Shown: in pieces, positions 1 through 7,378 of the stretch
Layout: every line of letters starts with the position of its first letter
How positions within the stretch are numbered: position 1 is the stretch's first letter
Assembly: GCA_023230525.1 (NCBI GenBank)
Contig: JALNXE010000079.1
Location: forward strand, 1-20,386
Direction: 5' to 3'
Length of the DNA: 20,386 nt
From: Desulfobulbaceae bacterium
GTDB taxonomy: Bacteria > Desulfobacterota > Desulfobulbia > Desulfobulbales > SURF-16
The notes under the pieces: generated by a model
What the model saw: the letters and a program-made list of their open reading frames with translations, nothing else
Database searches by the model: none
Told to the model about the DNA's origin: nothing
Translations under genes and position numbers: made by a program

Positions 1-19
1 GGGCCGTTGCTGTTTCCAT
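1..19 (-). CDS. 5' end of an unidentified minus-strand gene (partial)
   Basis: Only the first six codons (M-E-T-A-T-A) lie in the window; the gene runs off the left edge. The support is an ATG at 17-19 with a strong Shine-Dalgarno (AAGGAGA, minus strand) seven bases before it. It follows the nucleotide-sugar dehydrogenase in the same direction, 160 bases downstream, so it may continue the exopolysaccharide locus. Nothing can be said about its function. Confidence 0.45.
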
Positions 20-179
20 GGCTTGTCTCCTTTTGGAATGGTTCTGGTTAATTGTTTGGAAAACAAGCTTAACAGCGCGGCCCGTTTTGCGCAAATCGTA
101 CGCGCTTATACATAGTATCTACTTGATGACATAACTTTTATCGCCCGACAATTTAGTGGTGAAAAAAAACTTTTGGATA

Positions 180-1463
180 TTAAAGTCTCCAGAAATTCAC
201 CCCGCTCTGCCGCACCTCGTTTGCATCAAGGACAGATTTGACATCAATGAGACAGCCACCAGCGGCGAGCCGCCCGATGAAATCCTGCAACGGTCTTGCT
301 AAATATTCCTTATGGGGCACCGCAATAATCAAGGCAGCGAGGTCTTGCATTTCCTTCAATTCAGCGGGTGTTACCCCAAAGTAACGTTGGAGATCAGACC
401 GATCAGCCCGCGGGTCATGGACAAGGGGCTTTATACCAAAACTCTGCAGCTCATGGATGATATCAAAAACCTTGGAATTACGCAAATCCGGGCAATTCTC
501 CTTGAAAGTCAGCCCCAGAATGCCCACCTTGGCCTGCTGCAGATTAATCCCGCCGGCAAGCATCAGTTTTACCGTTTTCTCAGCGATAAATTTCCCCATG
601 CCATCATTAATCCGGCGGCCGGCCAGAATTACCTGGGGATGATAGCCGACGGTTTCCGCCTTATAGGTCAGATAATAGGGATCCACCCCGATACAGTGTC
701 CTCCCACAAGCCCTGGCCGGAAAGGCAGAAAATTCCATTTAGTTCCTGCGGCTTTGAGAACATTTAAGGTATCGATCCCCAGGTGGTCGAAGATAACGGC
801 CAGCTCATTCATCAGCGCAATGTTCAGATCACGCTGGGTATTTTCAATGACCTTGGCGGCCTCAGCCTCTTTAATGCCGCCGGCACGGTATATCCCGGCC
901 TCAATGATGGCCCCATAGAGACCGGCGACCTTTTCCAGGGTTTCGTCGGTGTCACCGGATACCACCTTGACAATCCTGGTCAACGTGTGCTCTCTGTCCC
1001 CCGGGTTAATGCGCTCCGGAGAGTAGCCCACATGAAAATCCCGTTTCCACTGCATTCCCGACTCTTTTTCCAGAATAGGCACGCAGACCTCTTCCGTGGT
1101 GCCGGGATACACCGTGGACTCAAAGATAACCACTGCGCCTTTTTTCATGTTTTGGCCCACCGTGACACTCGCCCCACGCAGGGGAGAGAGATCAGGCTGC
1201 CGGGCATTATCAATGGGAGTGGGCACCGCTACCACAATAAAATCCGCTTTGCCAATGGCCGCCGGATCACTGGTGAATGAAATCTGCGAGGCGGCCTGAA
1301 AGCCCTCGGCTGAGACCTCGCCGTTGGGGTCAACCCCTTTTTTGTAGCTTTTTATGGCCTGCTCTTTGATGTCAAAACCAATGGTCGGAAAAAACCTGCC
1401 AAAAGTCACCGCCAGGGGCAGGCCGACATAGCCGAGACCGACAACAGCAATAGTTGCTTGCAT
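180..1463 (-). CDS. Nucleotide-sugar dehydrogenase (UDP-N-acetylhexosamine 6-dehydrogenase type, WbpA/TviB-like)
   Basis: Cytoplasmic NAD-dependent enzyme that oxidises C6 of a UDP-sugar in two steps to the uronic acid. In this subfamily the substrate is usually UDP-GlcNAc, ManNAc or GalNAc; the exact one cannot be read here. The 427 residues show the whole UDPGDH layout: Rossmann motif GLGYVGLP (9-16), ESTVYPGTTE (115-124), SPERINPGD (148-156), then GGHCIGVDPYYL with catalytic Cys257. The ATG at 1463 is chosen over one ten codons upstream because it has an ideal AAGGAGT Shine-Dalgarno eight bases before it and starts right at the Rossmann strand (MQATIAVVG). It follows the epimerase gene after 65 bases, in an operon-like arrangement with glmS and the export genes. 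This fits a UDP-amino-uronic acid being part of the polymer. Confidence 0.9.
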   Translation of the reverse strand: MQATIAVVGLGYVGLPLAVTFGRFFPTIGFDIKEQAIKSYKKGVDPNGEVSAEGFQAASQISFTSDPAAIGKADFIVVAVPTPIDNARQPDLSPLRGASVTVGQNMKKGAVVIFESTVYPGTTEEVCVPILEKESGMQWKRDFHVGYSPERINPGDREHTLTRIVKVVSGDTDETLEKVAGLYGAIIEAGIYRAGGIKEAEAAKVIENTQRDLNIALMNELAVIFDHLGIDTLNVLKAAGTKWNFLPFRPGLVGGHCIGVDPYYLTYKAETVGYHPQVILAGRRINDGMGKFIAEKTVKLMLAGGINLQQAKVGILGLTFKENCPDLRNSKVFDIIHELQSFGIKPLVHDPRADRSDLQRYFGVTPAELKEMQDLAALIIAVPHKEYLARPLQDFIGRLAAGGCLIDVKSVLDANEVRQSGVNFWRL

Positions 1464-1483
1464 TCTATTTACTCCTTCTATCT

Positions 1484-1510
1484 GCAAAGGCACAAAGGCC
1501 GTGGAGAACT
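1484..1510. repeat. Degenerate CACAGAG-type periodic intergenic repeat (family 3)
   Basis: On the plus strand this reads CAAAGGCACAAAGG followed by CCGTGGAGAA, a run of purine-rich units about nine bases apart. It resembles the better copy at 18116-18143 and the CACAGAG-type repeats I recall from intergenic regions of many environmental Proteobacteria. It fills much of the 65-base gap between the epimerase and dehydrogenase genes, just upstream of the dehydrogenase Shine-Dalgarno. Function unknown. Confidence 0.45.
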
Positions 1511-1528
1511 CAAAAAAAATTTGAACGT

Positions 1529-2485
1529 TTATTTATTTCCAAGACGCCAGGCGACTGTTTTTCCCAACCCCTGGGACAATGAAAATTTTGGCGCAAAACC
1601 GAGTTCCTGTTTCGCCTTATCGCAGAGCAGGCAGCTTTTTGTCAGATCTCCCAAGCGGGCGGCGCCACGATTAAACTGCAACAGCTCCTCAGCCAAATCA
1701 GGTTTTGCCTTTTTCAAGACAGCAAATACCTCGGCAAAAAGATCTGCCGTATGTGTCTCGACTCCTGTCCCGATATTAAAGGCTTTACCGCTGCCTTTGC
1801 CAAGGGCCAGCAGATTTGCCTGGACGATGTCACCGACAAAGCAATAGTCCCTGGTCATTCCTCTGGGCTCATTGGGGAAATGATAGATACTGCAGGTTTG
1901 ACCGGCCAGCAATCTATCCATAAAGACCGCCACTACCCCTGCTTCACCATGGGGTATCTGTCTGGGACCATAGACATTGGCATAGCGCAGGATGGTATAA
2001 TCCAACCCGTACTGATGCCGATAAAAGGCGAGATACTGTTCCGACACTGATTTGGTAATGGCATAAGGTGAAAGCGGCAGGGCCGGGGATTTTTCAGAGG
2101 TGGGAAACTCCTCCGCTTCACCGTAAATCGCCCCCCCTGATGAGATAAAAATGACCTTTTTAATGCCGGTATCTTTTGCCGCCTCAAGCAGGTTGACAAA
2201 TCCTTTAACATTGACGTCCGCATCAAAAAGCGGATTTTCCACTGAAGCCGGAACAGACATCTGGGCCGCATGGTGATTGACCAGATCAAATTTTTCCTTG
2301 GCAAAAACCTTGGCAACCTCCGCGGAACGGATGTCCATCAGGTAAAACTTTGCCTTGGGGTTGATATTTTCCCATTTGCCGCTGAAAAGATTATCCATGA
2401 TATACACATCATGCCCGGCTTCAAGGTAGGCATCAACAACATTTGAGCCGATAAACCCGGCACCGCCCGTGACAAGAATTTTCAT
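1529..2485 (-). CDS. NAD-dependent nucleotide-sugar epimerase (GalE-like, extended SDR)
   Basis: Extended short-chain dehydrogenase/reductase, probably inverting C4 of a UDP-hexose, UDP-HexNAc or UDP-uronic acid via a 4-keto intermediate. The 318 residues begin with the NAD-binding GGAGFIG (7-13). HHAAQ (71-75), SS at 115-116 and the catalytic pair Tyr141/Lys145 in YAITK follow, then RYANVYGPRQ (167-176). The ATG at 2485 is preferred to one five codons earlier because GGAG stands nine bases upstream and the protein then begins at the Rossmann strand (MKILVTGG). The stretch before the usual TRD motif reads FPNEPRGMTRDY, slightly unlike typical GalE, so substrate choice may differ. Paired with the downstream dehydrogenase, a TviB/TviC-like route to UDP-GalNAcA is plausible but inferred. 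Its upstream region is the repeat-flanked pseudogene, so its link to glmS transcription may have been stretched by that insertion. Confidence 0.85.
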   Translation of the reverse strand: MKILVTGGAGFIGSNVVDAYLEAGHDVYIMDNLFSGKWENINPKAKFYLMDIRSAEVAKVFAKEKFDLVNHHAAQMSVPASVENPLFDADVNVKGFVNLLEAAKDTGIKKVIFISSGGAIYGEAEEFPTSEKSPALPLSPYAITKSVSEQYLAFYRHQYGLDYTILRYANVYGPRQIPHGEAGVVAVFMDRLLAGQTCSIYHFPNEPRGMTRDYCFVGDIVQANLLALGKGSGKAFNIGTGVETHTADLFAEVFAVLKKAKPDLAEELLQFNRGAARLGDLTKSCLLCDKAKQELGFAPKFSLSQGLGKTVAWRLGNK

Positions 2486-2500
2486 AAGGGAATACTCCAT

Positions 2501-2531
2501 ATTGCGGATTTCAGATTGCGGATTGCGGATT
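2501..2531 (+). repeat. 7-base periodic repeat TTGCGGA/TTTCAGA, left arm (family 1)
   Basis: Tandem heptamer-like units (ATTGCGG, ATTTCAG, ATTGCGG, ATTGCGG) run from 16 bases upstream of the epimerase start codon. The same repeat occurs in the opposite orientation at 3030-3063, on the other side of the four-helix-bundle pseudogene, so the two form inverted flanks. Confidence 0.8.
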
Positions 2532-2580
2532 AAAAAAACCGCATCCGGGTAATATTTTCATTGTTCCGCTTGCTTGTTTT

Positions 2581-2623
2581 TTGATTGCGATTTTCGGATT
2601 GCGGATTGGTAAAACCGGATTGT
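2581..2623 (+). repeat. 7-base periodic repeat TTGCGGA/TTTCGGA, inner left copy (family 1)
   Basis: A second, more degenerate array with units TTGATTGCGA, TTTTCGG, ATTGCGG and a trailing CCGGATTG. It has the same orientation as the 2501-2531 array, about 50 bases further in. The sequence between the two arrays shows no gene. Confidence 0.65.
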
Positions 2624-2664
2624 AGATAGCGGAGTTCCCAATCTGGCAATCTGTTAATCTTGCA

Positions 2665-3019
2665 TCATTTTTTTCTTCTACACGTTTTTATTGAAGCAAC
2701 AACGATAGCAATTAGTTCATTAGTTTCGCGCATTAACGGCTCAAGTTGATCTTGGTTGAATATTTCCATTTCGCCGAGTAGTTCAAGCCAGAACTAATGA
2801 CTCATCCGCCTCTTCCTCCACAATCGCCATCTTCGAGATAAATTCCGCGGGAGATCTTGCTCGACAAGCTGCCCGATAATTTGCAGCCACAGATGTTCCG
2901 GACCGAAATATCTGATTCCCAATTAGTCACGCTTCGCTGGTAGCAGGAAGATTACGGCACAGTTTGACAATTCTTTTGGCAAACTCCTTGGTCCGCTCTT
3001 TCATTTCCTGCTGGTTCAT
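2665..3019 (-). pseudogene. Decayed four-helix-bundle protein gene (23S rRNA intervening-sequence protein family, S23/IVP)
   Basis: Read on the minus strand from the ATG at 3019, the product starts MNQQEMKERTKEFAKRIVKL and runs into a TGA at codon 31 (2927-2929). Reading on in the same frame gives the family hallmark IGNQ-x-RSGTSVAANYRAACRARS, then EFI-K-IVEEEADES. One extra base near 2794 shifts the frame. Skipping it restores LFWLELLGEMEIF, then a C-terminal helix ending in KTCRRKK and TGA at 2665. The reconstructed length, about 117 residues, matches the family. These small helical proteins are known from 23S rRNA intervening sequences and as free-standing genes, and are related to the Avd accessory protein of diversity-generating retroelements; their role is poorly understood. 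The gene lies between glmS and the epimerase, inside inverted heptamer repeats. Two independent lesions make sequencing error a less likely explanation. Confidence 0.88.
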
Positions 3020-3029
3020 TTTCCTTCAA

Positions 3030-3063
3030 CAATCCGAAATCCGAAATCCGCATTCCGCAATCA
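3030..3063 (-). repeat. 7-base periodic repeat, right arm abutting the glmS stop (family 1)
   Basis: On the minus strand this reads TGATTGCGGA, ATGCGGA, TTTCGGA, TTTCGGA, TTG. It starts on the TGA stop codon of glmS and ends 11 bases before the pseudogene start codon. It is inverted relative to the arrays at 2501-2531 and 2581-2623. Confidence 0.8.
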
Positions 3064-4896
3064 CTCCACCGTGACGCTCTTTGCCAGATTTCTCGGCTGA
3101 TCCACATCGCAGCCACGAAGCACCGCGATCTGATAGGAAAGAAGCTGCAGGGGGATGACATAGAGCAAAGGCGTCAGGTCTTCATGGACGTCCGGCAAAC
3201 CGATCACATAGTCACTCAGCCGGGCAAGATGATCATCAGAGGCGCTTCCCACCAGGATCATTCTGCCATGCCGGGCCTTGACCTCCTCCACATTGGAAAT
3301 CAGCTTGCCGTAAACACTGTCCTTCGGCGCCAGGGCGAGAACCGGCATATCCCGGTCAATCAAGGCAATCGGGCCATGCTTCAGCTCTCCGGCGGCATAT
3401 CCTTCGGCATGGATATACGAAATCTCTTTAAGCTTTAAAGCCCCTTCCAAAGCAATGGGAAAGTTGGCTCCCCGGCCAAGATAAAGAAAATCCCGGCTGC
3501 GGGAAAATTCTTCGGCAATGACATTTAATTGTTCCTGCAGCCGCGGCAGTTCATTTTCAATAATGCCGGGCAGCTCAATCAATTGTTTGCCAAGCTCCCT
3601 CGCCTTTTCCGGCAAAATAGTTCCACGCACCTGCCCCAGGAAAAGGGTCAGCAGAAAAAGGGCGGTGAGTTGACTGGTAAAGGCCTTGGTGGAAGCAACG
3701 CCTATTTCCGGTCCGGCGTGGGTATAAATCGTCCCGTCAGATTCACGGGTAATGGTGCTGCCCACCACATTGCAGATGGCAATGACCTTAGCCCCAAGTT
3801 TCTTAGCCAGACGGAGGCCGGCCAGGGTATCCGCGGTTTCACCTGACTGGGAAATAGGGATGACCATCACATCGGGCCCTAGCAATAAACGTCTATAGCG
3901 AAATTCCGAGGCAATATCCACCTCCACCGGCAGCCCCACCCTCTTCTCCAGCCAATATTTCGCCACCAGGGCCGCATGCCAGGATGTGCCGCAGGCCACC
4001 AGAGAGATACGGCGAATTGCACAGAGTTCTTCGCTGCTCAGGGCTATTTCCGGCAATTTTACCTCGCCGGTCTCGGGATCAATTCTGCCGCGGAAGGTAT
4101 TCAGGATGGATTGCGGCTGTTCAAAGATTTCCTTGAGCATGAAATGCCGGTAGCCTGATTTTTCCGCCATGCCGGCATTCCAGTCAATATGCTGCATAAC
4201 CTTTTCCACCGGCGTGCCATCATCAAGCCGGGAAATCTGCAAAGAATGCCCCTGCAGCACGGCCATCTCCCCGTCATCGAGAAAGATAACATCCCGGGTG
4301 AAGGGCAGAAGTGCCGGGATGTCAGATGCCATAAATGATCCGCCTTCATGGACACCCAGCACCAGAGGACTCTGATAGCGTGCTGCCACAAGCAGCTCTG
4401 GCTGTTTCAGCCACATTACTCCCAGGGCAAATGATCCTTCCACCTCTTTTAAGGCTTCCCGTACGGCTTTGACCAGATCCCCCCGCAGATGTTCTTCAAT
4501 CAGATGGGCCAGAACCTCGGTATCGGTCTGCGAGGTAAAGACGTGGCCCTGGGCCATGAGCTTTTCCCGCAGCGTTTGAAAATTCTCGATAATGCCGTTA
4601 TGAACCACCACCAACTCGCCACTGCAATCACAGTGAGGATGGGCGTTGGCTTCCGAGGGCGGCCCATGGGTTGCCCAGCGGGTATGGCCAAGGCCGATGG
4701 TGCTGTCAGTCAGCACCTTATCCATCACCGCTTCCAGATTTGCCAGCTTCCCCTCACAGCGATATTTATGCAGTCTGCCATCCTGCAGATAAACAAGCCC
4801 GGCGGAATCATAACCCCGGTATTCCAGCCTTTTTAAACCTTCGAGCAGAATGGGCACAACCCGCCGCTGCCCGATATAGCCAACTATGCCGCACAT
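3061..4896 (-). CDS. glmS: Glutamine--fructose-6-phosphate aminotransferase (isomerizing)
   Basis: Cytoplasmic homodimer that makes glucosamine-6-phosphate from fructose-6-phosphate and glutamine, the first step to UDP-GlcNAc. The 611 residues match the usual length of about 610. The start MCGIVGYIGQR gives the N-terminal nucleophile Cys2 of the class II glutamine amidotransferase domain, with HTRWATHG and CDCSGELVVVHNGIIEN following. Two SIS domains come after, marked by SLVACGTSWHA, SQSGETADT and ASTKAFTSQ. The end is KSVTVE, the canonical glmS C-terminus. A short GAGG lies five bases before the ATG. The gene lies within the exopolysaccharide locus, between the priming transferase and the two sugar-modifying enzymes, suggesting that amino-sugar supply is tied to polymer synthesis. 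Whether it is the only glmS copy cannot be known from this window. Confidence 0.98.
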   Translation of the reverse strand: MCGIVGYIGQRRVVPILLEGLKRLEYRGYDSAGLVYLQDGRLHKYRCEGKLANLEAVMDKVLTDSTIGLGHTRWATHGPPSEANAHPHCDCSGELVVVHNGIIENFQTLREKLMAQGHVFTSQTDTEVLAHLIEEHLRGDLVKAVREALKEVEGSFALGVMWLKQPELLVAARYQSPLVLGVHEGGSFMASDIPALLPFTRDVIFLDDGEMAVLQGHSLQISRLDDGTPVEKVMQHIDWNAGMAEKSGYRHFMLKEIFEQPQSILNTFRGRIDPETGEVKLPEIALSSEELCAIRRISLVACGTSWHAALVAKYWLEKRVGLPVEVDIASEFRYRRLLLGPDVMVIPISQSGETADTLAGLRLAKKLGAKVIAICNVVGSTITRESDGTIYTHAGPEIGVASTKAFTSQLTALFLLTLFLGQVRGTILPEKARELGKQLIELPGIIENELPRLQEQLNVIAEEFSRSRDFLYLGRGANFPIALEGALKLKEISYIHAEGYAAGELKHGPIALIDRDMPVLALAPKDSVYGKLISNVEEVKARHGRMILVGSASDDHLARLSDYVIGLPDVHEDLTPLLYVIPLQLLSYQIAVLRGCDVDQPRNLAKSVTVE

Positions 4897-4923
4897 AGAA
4901 ACCTCATACTTTTGAGTTGAAAT

Positions 4924-4978
4924 GACTAAAGTACTTAAAATACTTGAAATACTTGAAGTGCCTAAAGCGCCTAAAGTT
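4924..4978 (+). repeat. AAAGTACTTGAAGTGCCTAAAG-type periodic repeat, left arm (family 2)
   Basis: Units about nine bases long (CTAAAGTAC, TTAAAATAC, TTGAAATAC, TTGAAGTGC, CTAAAGCGC, CTAAAGTTG) run from 28 bases upstream of the glmS start codon. An inverted copy at 5056-5100 faces it across about 77 bases, so the pair could fold into a long imperfect stem. Confidence 0.75.
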
Positions 4979-5003
4979 GTAGAAGCGGGCCTTGCCCGCG
5001 AAC
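4979..5003. repeat. REP-like palindromic element
   Basis: GTAGAAGCGGGC-CTT-GCCCGCGAAC: a perfect 6-bp stem (4985-4990 with 4994-4999) around CTT. The flanks match the widespread REP form, read on the other strand as TTCGCGGGCAAGGCCCGCT then TCTAC. It lies directly after the left family-2 arm. REP elements are moved by RAYT transposases; no such gene is present here. The remaining spacer (5004-5055) shows nothing recognisable. Confidence 0.7.
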
Positions 5004-5055
5004 TTTCATGCTTTGTTATTCCAGTTTGCGGTGATGACGGTTAGCGATCCTCGCA

Positions 5056-5100
5056 GTTCAACTTTAGGCATTTTGGGCACTTCAAGTACTTTAGGACTTT
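5056..5100 (-). repeat. AAAGTACTTGAAGTGCCTAAAG-type repeat, right arm, abutting the sugar-transferase stop (family 2)
   Basis: On the minus strand, directly after the TAA of the sugar transferase, come AAAGTCCTAAAGTAC, TTGAAGTGCC, CAAAATGCC and TAAAGTTGAA. It is the inverted partner of 4924-4978. The nadA 3' end carries a copy of the same family in the same orientation and also directly after the stop codon. Confidence 0.75.
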
Positions 5101-6489
5101 TTATCTTGCTCCCTTCTGAAACAAGACCGTCTTAATGGTTTGAAAAATGATCCACAGGTCCATCCGCAGCGAAAGATTCTTGATATAGTAAAGGTCATAT
5201 TCAAGTTTACGCAACGCATCCTCCTCGGAGGCGCCATAGGGATAACAGATCTGAGCCCAGCCGGTTATGCCCGGCTTGACGATATGCCGCAGGGCGTAAT
5301 AGGGAATGGTCCTGGTGAGCTGTTCAACAAATACCGGTCTCTCCGGCCGTGGCCCGACAAAACTCATTTCTCCCTTCAGAACATTCCACATCTGCGGAAT
5401 TTCATCGATACGCACCTTGCGCATAACGCTGCCATAACGGGTCACTCGTGTGTCATTTTCCATGGCCCAGACAGGTCCATCCTTTTCCGCATCGCTGCGC
5501 ATGGAGCGGAATTTCACCACCTTAAATACCTTGCCCTTCTCCCCCACCCGGTCCTGCTTATAAAAAACCGCACCCGGGGATTCCAGCTTGATAATCAAGG
5601 CGCTGAGCAAGGTAACGGGAAGAGAAAGAGTCAGCCCGGCAAAGGAAACCACAATATCGAGAAATCTTTTGGCAAAGATGGACCAGCGATTCAACTTAAA
5701 CCCGGATGAATAGATCAGCCAGGAAGGATTAACCTTTTCAACCAGGATTTTCCCGGTAAGCCCTTCATAAAAGGTGACGCCATTTTCGATTGTCACTCCC
5801 TGCATCTTGCACTGCAGCAGCTCCTGCACCGGGGTCATCCCCCTGGCATCATCCAGGGCAACAACGACTTTTTCCACCTTGTGCAGCTGGCACAATGGCG
5901 GGAGTTGTCCCGTTTCAGGAAGCAGCGGGATATAATCGGGGATCGGGCTGGCCGGATCGCGCTGTTGCCCGATAAAACTGATGATTTTATAACCGGAATC
6001 ACGTTTCCCTTCGATTTCAGCGGCAATCCGGGAGGCGAGCTTCCCCGCCCCCAGAATAACAACAGGCTGGACAAACATCTTTCTGTCCAAGGCCTTGTTA
6101 TAAATAAAACGCCAGAAAAGAATACTGGTGCATATCGCCCCATAACATGTCCAGAAAATCTGGGACGAAATCATAATCAGCGGGAAAAAATAGTAGACAA
6201 AAGCCAGAAAAATACAGCCTACCCCAAAGGCCTGCATCACCCGGGCAATCACTTCAGCACCGGATACCTGCCCGCTCAGGTCATAGAGATCGAAAAAATA
6301 GAGGGAGAGCTGAAAAATCAAAGTGACCAGCAGGGCTCTTATCCAGTAAAGAGCAACTGCTTCGCTGTAAAGCTGGGGGCCCTTAAAAATGAAATAGACA
6401 CTGTTTACTGCCAGAAAAATAAGCAGCCCTTCGCCGAGAAAAAAAAATATATTTCGGGCCGGGTAATATTTTTTCAGGATAAACGGCAT
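5101..6489 (-). CDS. Polyprenyl glycosylphosphotransferase (EpsB/WcaJ-type, PEP-CTERM-associated sugar transferase)
   Basis: Inner-membrane enzyme that moves a sugar-1-phosphate from a nucleotide sugar to undecaprenyl phosphate, the first committed step of repeat-unit assembly. The 462 residues start with four or five membrane helices (about 13-128). A Rossmann-like middle region follows (VVILGAGK, 143-150), then another hydrophobic segment (about 280-302) and the bacterial sugar transferase domain with KFRSM (327-331), the acidic pair in IDEIPQ (361-366), GPRPERP (379-385) and PGITGWAQ (406-413). The order fits the EpsB-type family found with XrtA exopolysaccharide clusters. The ATG lies six bases after the BY-kinase stop, with only a weak Shine-Dalgarno, so translational coupling is likely. 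Which sugar it transfers cannot be read from the sequence. Confidence 0.92.
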   Translation of the reverse strand: MPFILKKYYPARNIFFFLGEGLLIFLAVNSVYFIFKGPQLYSEAVALYWIRALLVTLIFQLSLYFFDLYDLSGQVSGAEVIARVMQAFGVGCIFLAFVYYFFPLIMISSQIFWTCYGAICTSILFWRFIYNKALDRKMFVQPVVILGAGKLASRIAAEIEGKRDSGYKIISFIGQQRDPASPIPDYIPLLPETGQLPPLCQLHKVEKVVVALDDARGMTPVQELLQCKMQGVTIENGVTFYEGLTGKILVEKVNPSWLIYSSGFKLNRWSIFAKRFLDIVVSFAGLTLSLPVTLLSALIIKLESPGAVFYKQDRVGEKGKVFKVVKFRSMRSDAEKDGPVWAMENDTRVTRYGSVMRKVRIDEIPQMWNVLKGEMSFVGPRPERPVFVEQLTRTIPYYALRHIVKPGITGWAQICYPYGASEEDALRKLEYDLYYIKNLSLRMDLWIIFQTIKTVLFQKGAR

Positions 6490-6495
6490 GATTGG

Positions 6496-7368
6496 CTAAT
6501 ATTCTTCAGAATAATATTTATAATATCCTTCATCCTGCAGTCGTTTATCGAGAACATTCATCTCAAAGGCATTAAAGACAATGCCCAGAACTTTCTCCGG
6601 ACCAAGCTGCTCGACAAGTTTTTTAACCTGCTCCCGGCCGGACCCGTTCCACCTGACTACCAGCACAACCTTATCAACATGCTGGGCCAGCACCGCAGTC
6701 TCGGAAGCGGCCTGGGCCGGGGGACTGTCGAGGATGATAAACCTGTCAGCATATCTGTCGACGACCTCTTTGATCAGGTTGGACATGCCCTGGGAAGCCA
6801 GAAGCTCCGAGGGATTTTCAGGGGGAATACCTGCCGGAATAAGAGAAAGCCTGTCAATTCCTGTCTTGACGATTAAAGAAGGGAGATCCGTTCCATCACG
6901 CAGATGGTCGACTAATCCAGCTCCTTTACTCGCAATGCCGAAAAAGCGGCCAAGACTCGGCCGGCGCAGGTCACAATCAACCAGCAGGGAATGCTGATCA
7001 ACCCCGTGAGCCATAATCACCCCCAGATTGGCGCAGACGAAACTTTTCCCTTCGCCAGGGCTGGCACTCGTCACCAATATTGACCGGGCAGGATTGCCCT
7101 CAGCCGGATGAAGAATCTTGGCCCGCAGCCGTCTGAAACTTTCCGCCACACCGGGATGATTTTCGATTGCGGTGACAAGTCTTTCATCCCAGTCCCTACC
7201 GACCTCATAAGACGAGAATGACCGGGGAGAATTAATTTTTCCCCCAGCCTTCTTCTTATCTTTCCCGGGTCGGGCGCTCATTTTCTGGTCATTTCCCGCA
7301 CCACCGGCATCTGCGCCCGGCTTTATATCGGCACCTGATTTGGACAGGGCCTCGGCCACCTTTCCCAC
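6496..7368 (-). CDS. BY-kinase, XrtA-associated tyrosine autokinase (CpsD/CapB-like)
   Basis: Cytoplasmic P-loop tyrosine autokinase that works with the adjacent Wzz-like protein to control polymer length and export. The 290 residues contain Walker A SPGEGKS (103-109), Walker A' LLVDCDLRRP (128-137), Walker B IILDSPP (211-217) and a C-terminal tyrosine cluster YYKYYSEEY (282-290), the expected autophosphorylation tail. Residues 10-60 are a low-complexity Gly/Lys/Ala-rich linker. The start codon is GTG at 7366-7368, with AGGAG seven bases upstream. That Shine-Dalgarno overlaps the stop codon of the chain-length gene, which argues for coupled translation. The kinase is separate from the membrane protein, as in split CapA/CapB systems, rather than fused as in Wzc. 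Confidence 0.93.
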   Translation of the reverse strand: MGKVAEALSKSGADIKPGADAGGAGNDQKMSARPGKDKKKAGGKINSPRSFSSYEVGRDWDERLVTAIENHPGVAESFRRLRAKILHPAEGNPARSILVTSASPGEGKSFVCANLGVIMAHGVDQHSLLVDCDLRRPSLGRFFGIASKGAGLVDHLRDGTDLPSLIVKTGIDRLSLIPAGIPPENPSELLASQGMSNLIKEVVDRYADRFIILDSPPAQAASETAVLAQHVDKVVLVVRWNGSGREQVKKLVEQLGPEKVLGIVFNAFEMNVLDKRLQDEGYYKYYSEEY

Positions 7369-7378
7369 TCTTTTTCTC

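Noticed and set aside
2501..2623. CRISPR array
   Set aside because: The units are about 7 bases with no spacers and no cas genes nearby; they are simple periodic repeats.
2952..3161. A 69-codon minus-strand frame overlapping the glmS end
   Set aside because: It reads through the glmS C-terminus and the heptamer repeat in the wrong frame; the repeat alone gives the RISDFGL-like stretch.
5881..6876. A 331-codon open frame on the plus strand
   Set aside because: It spans the junction of two well-supported minus-strand genes, has no family motif and no Shine-Dalgarno; it is the antisense shadow of the transferase and kinase.
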